A stretch of 64,000 nt of DNA from positions 558,001 to 622,000 of the forward strand of contig NZ_JAHYBZ010000002.1 of the NCBI RefSeq assembly GCF_019430885.1. The letters run 5' to 3'. The translations under genes were made by a program, and so were the position numbers. Each line of letters opens with the position of its first letter. Position 1 is the first letter of the stretch. Source of the DNA: Roseomonas alba (GTDB lineage: Bacteria > Pseudomonadota > Alphaproteobacteria > Acetobacterales > Acetobacteraceae). Below, one piece after another: positions 43,749 to 53,116 of the stretch. A model generated the notes under the pieces. The model was not told the origin of the DNA, ran no database searches, and saw nothing but the letters and a program-made list of their open reading frames with translations.

Positions 43749-44429
43749 TTACTTCACCAGCGAGAAGCTGGTCGGCCGCAGCCCCATCACCGTCTGCTGC
43801 TTCAATGCGCCGAGGCCGGCGACCATCTTGCCGAATTCCTGCCAGTCCTTGTCATTCGCCATGGCGGTGCGGCGCGCGTCGCGATCGCCGTAGCTCTCAT
43901 ACAGCCAGCAGAAGACGGCCTGGTTGATCGGCCCGATCTCGGTCACCGCGAAGACCAGGAGCTGGCCGAGCAGGCGCTGCTGCACGGGCAGCCCGACTTC
44001 CTCATAGGCCTTGAGCCAGGCCGCCATCTTGCCCGGGACGAAGTCGTAGGTGCGGTGATCGACCACCATGCCGGTGCCGCCGATCTTGCGCTCGAACTTG
44101 AAGCCCTTGGCCGACTGGATGGGGGAGAAGGCGGTTGGCTTCAGAAACTTCACCTCCTGCGCCATCAGGCAGCCGGCCGAGGCCTTCTTGAAGTCGCCCC
44201 ATTGCGCATCCGCCTCGCGCGCCGCGAGGCCCGCATCGCGAGTGTCGATATCGTCCCAGCCACGCATGAAGACGAAGCGGTTGATCGGCCCGACATCGGC
44301 CACGAAGGTCCCGAGCGACGGCGCGCCGAGCGTGCGCTGCGACGACGGGAAGCCGTATTTGTCGAAGGCATCCACCCAGGTCGGCTGCTTGCCGGGGTGG
44401 AACGTGTATTGACGGTGTTCGATATACAT
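43749..44429 (-). CDS. NIPSNAP family protein
   Basis: A 226-residue protein from ATG 44429 (AGAGGA upstream) with two tandem NIPSNAP/ferredoxin-like modules: MYIEHRQYTFHPGKQPTWVD with FVFMRGWDDI, and VVDHRTYDFVPGKMAAWLKA with VFCWLYESYGDRDARR. NIPSNAP domains have no firmly known bacterial reaction; some relatives are dimeric alpha-beta barrels acting on small hydrophobic compounds. It stands alone. The 254 bp upstream, before the dehydrogenase gene, hold no supported gene. Confidence 0.87.
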   Translation of the reverse strand: MYIEHRQYTFHPGKQPTWVDAFDKYGFPSSQRTLGAPSLGTFVADVGPINRFVFMRGWDDIDTRDAGLAAREADAQWGDFKKASAGCLMAQEVKFLKPTAFSPIQSAKGFKFERKIGGTGMVVDHRTYDFVPGKMAAWLKAYEEVGLPVQQRLLGQLLVFAVTEIGPINQAVFCWLYESYGDRDARRTAMANDKDWQEFGKMVAGLGALKQQTVMGLRPTSFSLVK

Positions 44430-44683
44430 CGCGTTTCCTCTGGGAAGCGGGCGCGGCACATTCGGGCGTGCGGCGCGCGGGCGCAAGGCGGGGTCAGGGC
44501 CTGCTTGGAAATGCGCCATCCGGCGCATTTCCGTGTCCGGCACCCGATTCGACTCTCATACCGCCGAGCCCTGCTGATGACCCGCGCATCGGCAACGCGA
44601 ACGTTATGGCGCACGGGGTTGGTTGGGCGGCCGCGCGCAAGACCAAGACTCTGACGCCGAGTTGGCCGAAAGGCTGGCTTCTG

Positions 44684-45748
44684 TCAGGCGGCGGGGAGGA
44701 TTACCCCTTTGCCGTCCGTCTGCCGGTCGAACAGGCGATAGGCTTCCTCTGCCTGGTCCAGCCGCCAGCGATGGGTGAACAGCGCATCGACGTTCACGCC
44801 GCGATCGGCGACGTAGCGTGCGCACTCCGCCTGCCCGACCGTCGAGAAGGTCCAGGACCCGATCAGCGTCACTTGCCGCCGCAGCAGGTCGGGCGAGACA
44901 TCGAGCGTGACGTCCCCGCCCTCCCCCACGAAGCAGGCCTTGCCCCAGGTCCGCACGCATTGCACAGCCTGTCGCCGCGCCAGCGGGTTGGACGACGCAT
45001 CGAGCGAGGCATGCGCGCCCAGCCCGTGCGTCGCCTCCCGGATGGCGCCGAGCACGTCATTCGTCTCGGCGGGGTTGATCAGCAGGTCGGCACCGAACGC
45101 CGCCGCCCGCGCCAGGCGCTCCGGCGACGTGTCGAGCGCGATCACCCGCGCCCCCATCTTCGCCGCGAGCAGCATCGCCGACAGCCCGACCGGTCCCTGC
45201 CCGAACACCGCAATGGTCTGATCCCCGGTCAGCCCCAGCCGCTGCAAGGCCCCCCAAGCCGTGCCCGTCCCACAGGAGATCGCGGCACCGGTCTCGAAGG
45301 ACAGGGCCTCCGGCAGTTCCACCAGCGTGCGCGCCGGGCAGACCATGTAGCGCGCATGGGCGCCGTTCCCGGTCGCGCCATAGACCTCCTTCACACCCTC
45401 GACGCAAAGCTGCATCCAGCCGGTGTTGCAGTGTGGGCAGACCCCGCAGCCGCGGTAATGGTGCTGCATCGCCCGCATGCCGACCCAGGCTTGGTTGGCG
45501 GGCACGCCCTGGCCCACGGCCACCACCACACCGCAGGGCTCATGCCCGGCGATGATCGGCCCCGAGACGGACCCAAGCCCCAACGCCGCCGTCCGCCCCG
45601 GCCCGCCCGGCGCGCGGTAGAATTTCAGGTCGCTACCGCACATGCCGGAAGCGCGGATCTCCAGCACCACCTCTCCGGGCCCCGGCGTGGGGTCCGGGAA
45701 CTCCATGAGTTCGAGCTTCCGGTCACCCGTGAAGACGACACCCTTCAT
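44684..45748 (-). CDS. Zinc-dependent alcohol dehydrogenase (MDR family)
   Basis: NAD(P)-dependent oxidation of an alcohol or polyol; 354 residues. Catalytic zinc ligands are Cys and the following residues in ASGMCGSDLK, and GHEPCGVV (His-Glu). The structural zinc site is compressed (GCGVCPHC, Cys). The Rossmann segment AVFGQGPVGLSAMLLA follows. The ATG at 45748 is preceded by AGGAGGA. It is divergent from fabI across a 180-bp gap. Substrate is unknown; sorbitol/threonine dehydrogenase-like relatives are the closest type. Confidence 0.88.
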   Translation of the reverse strand: MKGVVFTGDRKLELMEFPDPTPGPGEVVLEIRASGMCGSDLKFYRAPGGPGRTAALGLGSVSGPIIAGHEPCGVVVAVGQGVPANQAWVGMRAMQHHYRGCGVCPHCNTGWMQLCVEGVKEVYGATGNGAHARYMVCPARTLVELPEALSFETGAAISCGTGTAWGALQRLGLTGDQTIAVFGQGPVGLSAMLLAAKMGARVIALDTSPERLARAAAFGADLLINPAETNDVLGAIREATHGLGAHASLDASSNPLARRQAVQCVRTWGKACFVGEGGDVTLDVSPDLLRRQVTLIGSWTFSTVGQAECARYVADRGVNVDALFTHRWRLDQAEEAYRLFDRQTDGKGVILPAA

Positions 45749-45928
45749 GCGGCGTTCCTCCTGCCTTTTCGGGCAGCGAACCACCGGGACCCGCGCCGGT
45801 CCAGCCATCACAGTCGCTGCATTGCAGCAAAACCTTGATGGACCGCCGTTGAAATTCTGCTCTAGGTCAACATTCGGAGAGCGGCCGCATGGCACGCCTT
45901 TTCCCACCGACAGGGCCAGGAGACCCGC

Positions 45929-46756
45929 ATGGCGCAGGACAACCGACCGACCGACCCGCTGCCGAAGGTCTGGGACCCGGATAGCCGTGTGGGCGACATG
46001 CTCAAGGGCAAGCGCGGGCTGGTCGTCGGCATCGCAAACGCCGATTCCATCGCCTATGGCTGCGCGGTGAAGCTGCGCGCCTTCGGCGCCGAGCTCGCGG
46101 TCACCTACCTCAACGAGAAGTCGGAGAAATACGTCCGCCCTCTCGCCGAGGACCTCAAGGCCGAGATCATCGAGCCCCTCGACGTCGAGAAGAGCGGCGA
46201 GCTGGAGCGCGTCTTCGAGCGCATCCAGACTCAGTGGGGCGGCCTCGACTTTGTCATCCATTCGATCGCCTTCGCCCCGCGCGCCGACCTGCATGGCCGG
46301 GTCGTGGATTGCTCGGCCGAGGGCTTCGCCCAGGCGATGCACGTCTCCTGCTGGTCCTTCCTGCGCATGGCGAAGCTCGCCGAGCCGCTGATGAGCGAGG
46401 GCGGCGTGATGATCACGATGTCCTACTACGGTGCCGACAAGGTGGTCGGGAACTACAACATGATGGGCCCGGTGAAGGCCGCGCTCGAAGCCTCGGTCCG
46501 CTATGCGGCGAACGAGCTCGGCGAGAAGGGCATCCGCGTCTTCGCCGTCTCCCCCGGCCCGCTCAAGACCCGCGCCGCCAGCGGCATCGGCCATTTCGAC
46601 GAGCTGGTCCAGATGGCGGTGGAGCGCACCCCGTCGCATCGCCTGGTCGACATCGCGGAGGTGGGGCGCGTGGTGTCCTTCCTCGCGGGCGGCGCATCCA
46701 GCGGCATGACCGGCGACACAATCTATGTCGACGCCGGCCTGCACAACGTGGCGTGA
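45929..46756 (+). CDS. fabI: Enoyl-[acyl-carrier-protein] reductase FabI
   Basis: Reduces trans-2-enoyl-ACP (or -CoA) with NADH, the last step of fatty-acid elongation. The 275-residue SDR protein has GLVVGIANADSIAYG in the cofactor-binding site, HSIAFAP, the FabI-type active site SYYGADKVVGNYNMMGPVK (Tyr-x6-Lys) and GPLKTRAASGI. It begins the operon of CoA-transferase, MaoC-Pta, AckA and DUF3141 genes, suggesting a paralogue acting on short acyl chains besides housekeeping lipid synthesis. Only 5 bp separate it from the next start. Confidence 0.93.
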   Translation: MAQDNRPTDPLPKVWDPDSRVGDMLKGKRGLVVGIANADSIAYGCAVKLRAFGAELAVTYLNEKSEKYVRPLAEDLKAEIIEPLDVEKSGELERVFERIQTQWGGLDFVIHSIAFAPRADLHGRVVDCSAEGFAQAMHVSCWSFLRMAKLAEPLMSEGGVMITMSYYGADKVVGNYNMMGPVKAALEASVRYAANELGEKGIRVFAVSPGPLKTRAASGIGHFDELVQMAVERTPSHRLVDIAEVGRVVSFLAGGASSGMTGDTIYVDAGLHNVA

Positions 46757-46761
46757 CGGCG

Positions 46762-47415
46762 ATGCGCGAGGCGATTTCCCCGACCGAGGCCGCGGCGCTG
46801 GTCCGCGACGGTTCCACGGTGATGATCGGTGGCTTCATGGGAGTGGGTTCGCCCCATCGCGTGATCGCCGCCCTGGTCGCCCGCGGCGCACGCGACCTGA
46901 CGGTGATCGGCAATGATGCCGGCCGCCCCGGTCACGGCATCGGCGCGCTGATCGACGGCGGCTGCGTGACCCGCTGCATCGCGAGCCATATCGGGCTGAA
47001 CCCGAACCTGCAGAAGAAGATGATCGCCGGCGAGATCGTGGTGGAGCTGGTGCCGCAGGGCACGCTCGCAGAACGCATCCGCGCCGGCGGCGCGGGCCTC
47101 GGCGGCGTGCTGACGCCGACCGGGGTCGGCACCGTCGTCGCCGAGGGCAAGCAGCTTCTGAACATCGATGGCCGCGACTACCTGCTCGAAAAGCCGCTGC
47201 GCGCCGACTACGCCCTGCTCCACTGCTACGAGGCCGATTACTATGCGAACCTCAGCTACCGGCTGACCGCGCGCAACTTCAACCCGGTCATGGCCATGGC
47301 GGCTGACATGGTCATCGCCGAACCGGATGAGATCGTCCCGATCGGGCTGATCCCGCCCGACCATGTCTGCACACCCGGCATCATCGTCACGCATCTCGTC
47401 GAAAGGCCGCACTGA
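46762..47415 (+). CDS. 3-oxoacid/acyl CoA-transferase, subunit A
   Basis: Alpha subunit of a heterodimeric family I CoA-transferase (AtoD/ScoA type), 217 residues. The CoA-binding signature GSTVMIGGFMGVGSPHRVI is at the N-terminus, with PGHGIGALIDGG and the LTPTGVGTVVAEGKQLL region. Moves CoA between acetate/succinate and an acyl- or acetoacetyl-CoA. ATG 46762 follows the fabI stop by 5 bp. The beta subunit begins 1 bp after its end. Confidence 0.93.
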   Translation: MREAISPTEAAALVRDGSTVMIGGFMGVGSPHRVIAALVARGARDLTVIGNDAGRPGHGIGALIDGGCVTRCIASHIGLNPNLQKKMIAGEIVVELVPQGTLAERIRAGGAGLGGVLTPTGVGTVVAEGKQLLNIDGRDYLLEKPLRADYALLHCYEADYYANLSYRLTARNFNPVMAMAADMVIAEPDEIVPIGLIPPDHVCTPGIIVTHLVERPH

Positions 47416-47416
47416 G

Positions 47417-48067
47417 ATGGACGCGAAGGAGCTCATCGCCCGCCGCGTGGCGCAGGAACTGCGCAACAACACGCTGGTCAATCTCGGCATCGGGCTGCCG
47501 ACCATGGTCTCGGCCTATGTGCCCGCCGGCATGGTCGTTGCCTTCCAGAGCGAGAACGGCATCATCGGCTTCGGCGCCCATCCGCCGGAGGGGATGGAAG
47601 ATCCCAACCTGACGGACGCCGGCGGCGGCTTCATCTCCGCGCTGCCCGGCGCCTATGCCTTCGACAGCGCGACGTCCTTCGCGCTGATCCGTGGCGGGCA
47701 TCTTGACATGACGGTGCTGGGCGGGCTGGAAGTCGATGCCAAGGGGCGGCTCGCCAATTGGATGGTGCCGGGCAAGATGATCGCCGGCATGGGTGGGGCG
47801 ATGGATCTCGTCGCTGGGGCGAAGCGTGTCATCGTCGCCATGCAGCATGCCGCCAAGGGCCAGGCCAAGATCGTGCCGGAACTGACCCTGCCGCCCACCG
47901 CGGCGCGGCCCGCCAGCCTGATCGTTACCGACCTTGCGGTGATCGAGCCGACCCATGACGGCCTGATGCTGCGCGAGCGCGCGCCCGACGTGACGGTGGC
48001 CGACATCCTCGCGGCCACCACCGCGCCGCTGATCATTCCCGAAACCGTCCCGGAGATGCGCCTGTGA
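47417..48067 (+). CDS. 3-oxoacid/acyl CoA-transferase, subunit B
   Basis: Beta subunit (AtoA/ScoB type), 216 residues, carrying the catalytic glutamate in FQSENGIIGFG that forms the glutamyl-CoA thioester. Further family motifs are NLGIGLPTMVSAYVP and MGGAMDLVAGAKRVI. The ATG at 47417 gives the normal N-terminus (AKELIARRVAQEL). Its stop overlaps the GTG start of the MaoC-Pta gene (GTGA). Confidence 0.94.
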   Translation: MDAKELIARRVAQELRNNTLVNLGIGLPTMVSAYVPAGMVVAFQSENGIIGFGAHPPEGMEDPNLTDAGGGFISALPGAYAFDSATSFALIRGGHLDMTVLGGLEVDAKGRLANWMVPGKMIAGMGGAMDLVAGAKRVIVAMQHAAKGQAKIVPELTLPPTAARPASLIVTDLAVIEPTHDGLMLRERAPDVTVADILAATTAPLIIPETVPEMRL

Positions 48068-49479
48068 CCATCACCGCCCCTGCCCTGGTGGGCCGCGCCT
48101 GGTCCGACATCAAGGTCGGCGAGAGCGCGAGCGTGACCCGCGTCTGCACGCCGAACGACCTGATCGTGTTTGCCCATGCCTCGGGCAACTTCAACCCCGT
48201 GCATCTGCCCGGCGAGTCCGAGCAGGAAACCGGCCACGCGCCCGTGGCGCCGGCGATGTGGTGCGGCTCGCTCTTCTCGGCCGTGTTCGGCAACAAGCTG
48301 CCGGGGCCGGGCGCGACCTACCGCTACCAGGACCTGCGCTTCCACGCCCGTGTCGAGATTGGCGACGCGGTGATCGCGACCGTGACGGTACGGGAAAAGC
48401 TGCCCGGCAACCTGCTGGTCATGGATTGCCGGCTCGAGAAGGAGAACGGCACCCTGGTCTGCACCGGCATGGCGGAGGTCTGCGCGCCGGCGGTCAGCAT
48501 CCACACCGATGGCGTCAGCATCCCTGAACTCACGCTGGTCAAGCGCGGCAAGTTCTCGCGCCTGCTGGACGCCTGCCGCGGCATCCCGCCCATGCCGACC
48601 GCCGTCGCGGCGCCGACCGACGAGAATTCCCTCGGCGGCGCTTGGGAAGCGACGAAGGAGGGGCTGATCGAGCCCATCCTGGTCGGCCCGGAAGCCACGA
48701 TCCGGGAGGAGGCGGCGAAGCTCGGCTGGGATCTCGCCGGCGTGCGCATCGAACCCGTCAGCACCGCCCACGACGCGCCCGCGCGCTGTGTCTCCTTGGT
48801 CCATGAAGGCCGGGCCGAGGCCGTCATGAAGGGCAACATCCACTCCGATGAGGTGCTGCGCCATGTCACCAAGTCGGATGGCGGCCTGCGCGCCGGGCGG
48901 CGCATCAGCCATGTCTTCGTGCTCGACATCCCTGGCCATGAGGGCCTGATGCTGATCACCGACGCGGCGATCAACATCCTGCCCGACCTGATGACGAAGG
49001 CCGATATCGTGCAGAACGCGATCGACCTCGCCCAGGCGATCGGCCTGAAGCAGCCGCGCGTCGGCGTGCTCTCGGCGGTCGAGACGATCAACCCCGCCAT
49101 TCCGTCTACGCTCGATGCCGCGGTGCTCGCCAAGATGGCCGATCGCGGGCAGATCAAGGGCGGGCTGGTGGATGGGCCGCTCGCCATGGACAACGCGGTG
49201 GACCTCGAAGCCGCGCGCACCAAGGGCATCCATTCCACCGTCGCCGGCCGCGCCGATGTGCTGGTCGCCCCGAACCTCGAAGCGGGGAACATGCTGGCGA
49301 AGCAGCTGGTGTTTCTTTCCCAGGCGGATACGGGCGGGCTCGTCGTGGGCGCGAAGGTGCCCGTGATGCTGACCTCGCGCGCGGATGACGAGCATGCGCG
49401 GCTGATGTCGGCCGCACTCGCCGTGCTCTACGGCCATTGGCGCCGCACGGGCACCTGCCTGGTGCCGGAGCTCGGCTGA
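48064..49479 (+). CDS. Bifunctional MaoC-like enoyl-CoA hydratase / phosphate acyltransferase
   Basis: A 471-residue fusion. Residues 1-140 form a MaoC hotdog domain (FAHASGNFNPVHLPG, the D/N-x5-H hydratase motif), and about 165-470 a PTA/PTB phosphotransacylase (SDEVLRHVTKSDGGLRAGRR; VGVLSAVETINPAIPSTLDA). It would hydrate an enoyl-CoA and convert acyl-CoA plus phosphate to acyl-phosphate. The start is GTG in a GTGA overlap. The acetate kinase gene follows with TGATG coupling, so acyl-phosphate is presumably handed on for ATP formation. Confidence 0.92.
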   Translation: MTITAPALVGRAWSDIKVGESASVTRVCTPNDLIVFAHASGNFNPVHLPGESEQETGHAPVAPAMWCGSLFSAVFGNKLPGPGATYRYQDLRFHARVEIGDAVIATVTVREKLPGNLLVMDCRLEKENGTLVCTGMAEVCAPAVSIHTDGVSIPELTLVKRGKFSRLLDACRGIPPMPTAVAAPTDENSLGGAWEATKEGLIEPILVGPEATIREEAAKLGWDLAGVRIEPVSTAHDAPARCVSLVHEGRAEAVMKGNIHSDEVLRHVTKSDGGLRAGRRISHVFVLDIPGHEGLMLITDAAINILPDLMTKADIVQNAIDLAQAIGLKQPRVGVLSAVETINPAIPSTLDAAVLAKMADRGQIKGGLVDGPLAMDNAVDLEAARTKGIHSTVAGRADVLVAPNLEAGNMLAKQLVFLSQADTGGLVVGAKVPVMLTSRADDEHARLMSAALAVLYGHWRRTGTCLVPELG

Positions 49480-50690
49480 TGGACGCGAACGCCCCCCTGA
49501 CCGACGCCATCCTCGTCCTCAACGCCGGCTCCTCCTCGATCAAGTTCGAGCTCTTCAAGGTCGTGGAAGATCACGCCGAGACGCGCCTCGATGGGCAGAT
49601 GGAAGGCATCGGTGCCTCGCCGCACCTGATCGCGCGCGACGCGCGGCGCCAGGTGCTCGCCGACCAGCGCTGGTCCGGCCCGGATGTCGCCGACCACGTC
49701 ACCGCCCTGGCGCGCATCATGGACGGCATCGAGCCCGGCATCGCTGGCCGCCGGATCATCGCGGTGGGCCATCGCGTGGTGCATGGCGGGCCGGACCTCG
49801 CCGAGCCGATGCTGGTGAACGATGCGGCGATGGACACGCTCGGCAAGCTGATCCCGCTCGCGCCGCTGCACCAGCCGCACAACATCGCCGGCATCATTGC
49901 GGCGTCCAACCGCTTCCCCGGCGTGCCGCAGATCGCCTGCTTCGACACCGCCTTCCACCGCGCCCATGCCTGGGAGGCCGACACCTTCGCCCTGCCGCCC
50001 GAATATTACGAGCGCGGCATCCGCCGCTACGGCTTCCACGGCCTGTCCTACGAATACATCTCGGACATGCTGGCCCGTGAGGAACCGGCCCTTGCCGCCG
50101 GGCGCGTGGTCGTCGCGCATCTCGGCAACGGGTCCTCGCTCTGCGCCATCCACAAGGGGCGCAGCGTGGACAGCACCATGGGGTTCACCGCGCTCGACGG
50201 CGTGCCGATGGGCACGCGCTGCGGGCAGATCGACCCCGGCGTGCTGCTGCACCTGATGCTGACCGAGAAGATGGACGCCGCCGACCTGACCGGCCTGCTC
50301 TACGGCAATGCTGGGCTCAAGGGCATGTCCGGCATCAGCCAGGACGTCCGCGACCTGGAGAAGAGCGCGGATCCCCGCGCCGCCCAGGCGCTGACCTACT
50401 ACGCCTGGCGCGTGCGGCGGGAAATCGGGGCGCTCGCGGCCGCCTTGGGCGGCATCGACGCCCTGGTCTTCACCGCCGGCATCGGGGAGAATGCGCGCAA
50501 CCTCCGGGCGAAGATCTGCGAGGGTCTCGGCCACCTCGGCATCACGATCGATGCGGAAGCGAACCAGGCCAATGCCCACGAGATCGCGGCCCCCGGCAGC
50601 GCCACCCGCGTGCTCGTCCGCGCGACCGATGAGGAGGCGATGATCGCGCGACACGTGCTGGGTGTGTTGCATCGCAGCAAATCTGCTTGA
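49479..50690 (+). CDS. ackA: Acetate (short-chain acid) kinase
   Basis: Converts acyl-phosphate plus ADP to carboxylate plus ATP. The 403-residue ASKHA protein shows ILVLNAGSSSIKFELF, GHRVVHGG, FDTAFH, RRYGFHGLSYEY, VVAHLGNGSSLCAI and FTAGIGENA, all acetokinase signatures. ATG 49479 shares its A with the preceding stop (TGATG). Operon context with MaoC-Pta suggests acetyl-, propionyl- or butyryl-phosphate as possible substrates; the sequence does not tell which. Confidence 0.95.
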   Translation: MDANAPLTDAILVLNAGSSSIKFELFKVVEDHAETRLDGQMEGIGASPHLIARDARRQVLADQRWSGPDVADHVTALARIMDGIEPGIAGRRIIAVGHRVVHGGPDLAEPMLVNDAAMDTLGKLIPLAPLHQPHNIAGIIAASNRFPGVPQIACFDTAFHRAHAWEADTFALPPEYYERGIRRYGFHGLSYEYISDMLAREEPALAAGRVVVAHLGNGSSLCAIHKGRSVDSTMGFTALDGVPMGTRCGQIDPGVLLHLMLTEKMDAADLTGLLYGNAGLKGMSGISQDVRDLEKSADPRAAQALTYYAWRVRREIGALAAALGGIDALVFTAGIGENARNLRAKICEGLGHLGITIDAEANQANAHEIAAPGSATRVLVRATDEEAMIARHVLGVLHRSKSA

Positions 50691-50739
50691 ACCGGGCGCC
50701 GGGCGGGACCACAAGGGACAGATCAAGGGAACGCACGAC

Positions 50740-53043
50740 ATGCCGAACACGCCTCTCCTCCCGACCCGGGAGGTCTTGGACAAGGCCAGCGAGACCGCGA
50801 CGCGGATCCTCGATCAGGTCCGAGGCCTGGCGGAGGTGATGGCCCGTGACGCCGCCGCGCTCATCCCCGGGCCCAATCCGGACACGGCGACGGCGATGCG
50901 GGCAGCGCAGGCCGCGCTGGCCCGCACCCCGGCGACCCTGATGCAGGATGTGCGCGCCTATGCCGTGGATTCCGCCCAGCGCTGGCTGCTGTTCTGGGAC
51001 GTGATGCGCGAGGCCGGCAACAACTTCGTCGAGCATGAAAAGGCCGGCTGTCCGCCCGTGCTCTTCTTCGACTACGAGACGGTGGTCGATGGCCGCACCC
51101 TGCCTCGGCCGGTGAACTACGCGCTGGTGCGCATCACCCCGCCCGCGGCATTCGTGGCGACCGATCCCAAGCTCCGACCCTTCGTCATCATCGATCCGCG
51201 CGCCGGCCACGGCGCGGGGATCGGCGGCTTCAAGTCCGACAGCCAGGTCGGCGTGGCGCTGCGCCGCGGCCATCCGGTCTATTTCGTCGTCTTCTACCGT
51301 GAGCCCGAGAAGGATCAGACGATCCTCGACGTGACCGCGGCCGAGGCCACCTTCCTCGCCCGCATCCGCGACGATCATCCGGATGCGCCGAAGCCCGTCG
51401 TCATCGGCAACTGCCAGGGCGGCTGGGCCACCATGATGCTCGGCGCCTCGGCCCCGGATGCGGTCGGCGCGCTGGTGCTTAACGGCGCCCCGCTGTCCTA
51501 CTGGGCCGGCGAGAAGGGCAAGAACCCGATGCGCTACCTGGGCGGGCTCGCTGGGGGCGGCTGGCCGGCCTCGATGATGGCCGACCTCGGCAACGGCAAA
51601 TTCGACGGCGCCTCGCTGGTCAGCAATTTCGAAAGCCTGTCGCCGGGCAATACCTGGTTCCGCAAGTACTACGACCTCTATGCCAAGGTCGATACCGAGG
51701 AAAAGCGCTTCCTGGAATTCGAGCGCTGGTGGGGCGGCTACTTCCTGATGACGCGCGACGAGATCCGCTGGATCGTCGACAACCTGTTCATCGGCAACCG
51801 CTTCTCGACCGGCCAGATCTCGTCCGGCGGCGGCGAGACCTTCAACATGCGCGAGGTGAAGGCCCCGGTCATCGTCTTCGCCTCCTCGGGCGACAACATC
51901 ACCCCGGTGGGCCAGGCGCTGCGCTGGATCGCGGACGTCTATCGCGACGAGCAGGAGATCAAGAACCTCGGCCAGACCATCGTCTACCTGCTGCACGACC
52001 AGATCGGCCATCTCGGCATCTTCGTCTCCGGCGCCATCGCCAAGAAGGAGCACAGCGAGATCGCCACGACCCTCGAGATGATCGAGGCCGTCGCGCCGGG
52101 CCTGTATGAGATGAAGATCACCGGCCATGAGGGCACGGGTGCGAACGAGGAATGGCAGGTCGAGCTCGTCGAGCGGAAGATCGCCGACATCCGCACCCTC
52201 TCCGGCGAGGCGGTCAACGAGGCGTTCCCCGCGGTCGCCAAGATCTCGGAGATGAACCAGAACCTCTATGACGTGCTGGTCTCCCCGATCGTTCGCCAGT
52301 TCGCGACCGAGGCGGGGGCCGAGGCGCGCCGCCAGGCGAACCCGATGCGCACGCGTCGCTACATGTTCAGCGACATGAACCCCTTCATGATGCCGATCCG
52401 TGCCATGGCCAAGATGGCGCGCGACCACCGCGCCCCGGCCGAGAAGGACAACCCCTTCCTGGCGCTGGAGACGGCCTGGGCGGATCGCGTGGAGCACGCC
52501 ATCGACCGTTGGCGCGACGCCCGCGATGCGATGAGCGAGATCGCCTTCCACGCCATCTACGGCAACCTCGCCGCCGCCGGCGTGATGGGCGACGACAGCG
52601 CCGAGGAGGCCGAGGTGGCCCGCCGCTCGCTCGCCATCGAGCCGGCCCAGCTCAACGAAGCCCGCGCCAAGGTCGCCGAGGGCGGCTATGCCGAGGCGGT
52701 GATCCGCATGATGATCCTGCTCGCCGATGCGCGCGGCGGCGTCCGGCGCACGCGCCTCGCACGGTCCAACACGTTGCTGACGACCGAGGCGCCTTTTGCG
52801 GGCATGAGCCCCTCCGCCCGACAGGCCATCATCCGCGAGCAGACCGTCATCGTCACTCTGCTGCGCCAGGATGCCTTGTCGGCCCTGCCGAAATTGCTGA
52901 AGACGGCGGCGGAACGGCGCAAGGCGCTGGCGGCGGTCGAGCATGTCGCGGGTCCCGAGGACGAGCTCGGCGACAAGGCGCGCGAGATGCTGACGGCGCT
53001 GCGCGATGTGCTCGGGCTCACACCCAAGCCCGCGGTTGCCTGA
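50740..53043 (+). CDS. DUF3141 protein, PhaC-like alpha/beta hydrolase
   Basis: A 767-residue protein of the DUF3141 family. The hydrolase core (about 130-430) has GNCQGGW near residue 223, a G-x-C-x-G lipase box with cysteine as in polyhydroxyalkanoate synthases, plus SSGDNITPVGQAL and HDQIGHLGIF as Asp and His candidates. The C-terminal half is helical. ATG 50740 follows AAGGGA and starts 49 bp after ackA. Its place in an acyl-CoA operon supports action on hydroxyacyl-CoA or a related thioester, but polymer synthesis is not shown. Confidence 0.85.
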   Translation: MPNTPLLPTREVLDKASETATRILDQVRGLAEVMARDAAALIPGPNPDTATAMRAAQAALARTPATLMQDVRAYAVDSAQRWLLFWDVMREAGNNFVEHEKAGCPPVLFFDYETVVDGRTLPRPVNYALVRITPPAAFVATDPKLRPFVIIDPRAGHGAGIGGFKSDSQVGVALRRGHPVYFVVFYREPEKDQTILDVTAAEATFLARIRDDHPDAPKPVVIGNCQGGWATMMLGASAPDAVGALVLNGAPLSYWAGEKGKNPMRYLGGLAGGGWPASMMADLGNGKFDGASLVSNFESLSPGNTWFRKYYDLYAKVDTEEKRFLEFERWWGGYFLMTRDEIRWIVDNLFIGNRFSTGQISSGGGETFNMREVKAPVIVFASSGDNITPVGQALRWIADVYRDEQEIKNLGQTIVYLLHDQIGHLGIFVSGAIAKKEHSEIATTLEMIEAVAPGLYEMKITGHEGTGANEEWQVELVERKIADIRTLSGEAVNEAFPAVAKISEMNQNLYDVLVSPIVRQFATEAGAEARRQANPMRTRRYMFSDMNPFMMPIRAMAKMARDHRAPAEKDNPFLALETAWADRVEHAIDRWRDARDAMSEIAFHAIYGNLAAAGVMGDDSAEEAEVARRSLAIEPAQLNEARAKVAEGGYAEAVIRMMILLADARGGVRRTRLARSNTLLTTEAPFAGMSPSARQAIIREQTVIVTLLRQDALSALPKLLKTAAERRKALAAVEHVAGPEDELGDKAREMLTALRDVLGLTPKPAVA

Positions 53044-53116
53044 AACGGCCACGGCCGGGGGCTCCCAATCACGGTGGCGCGCGGTCTAGGATGGCACGCC
53101 ACTGTCGAAGGGTCCC

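Noticed and set aside
50542-53052. Minus-strand open frame of 836 codons opposite DUF3141
   Set aside because: Codon-position shadow of the real gene; no recognised domain or start context.
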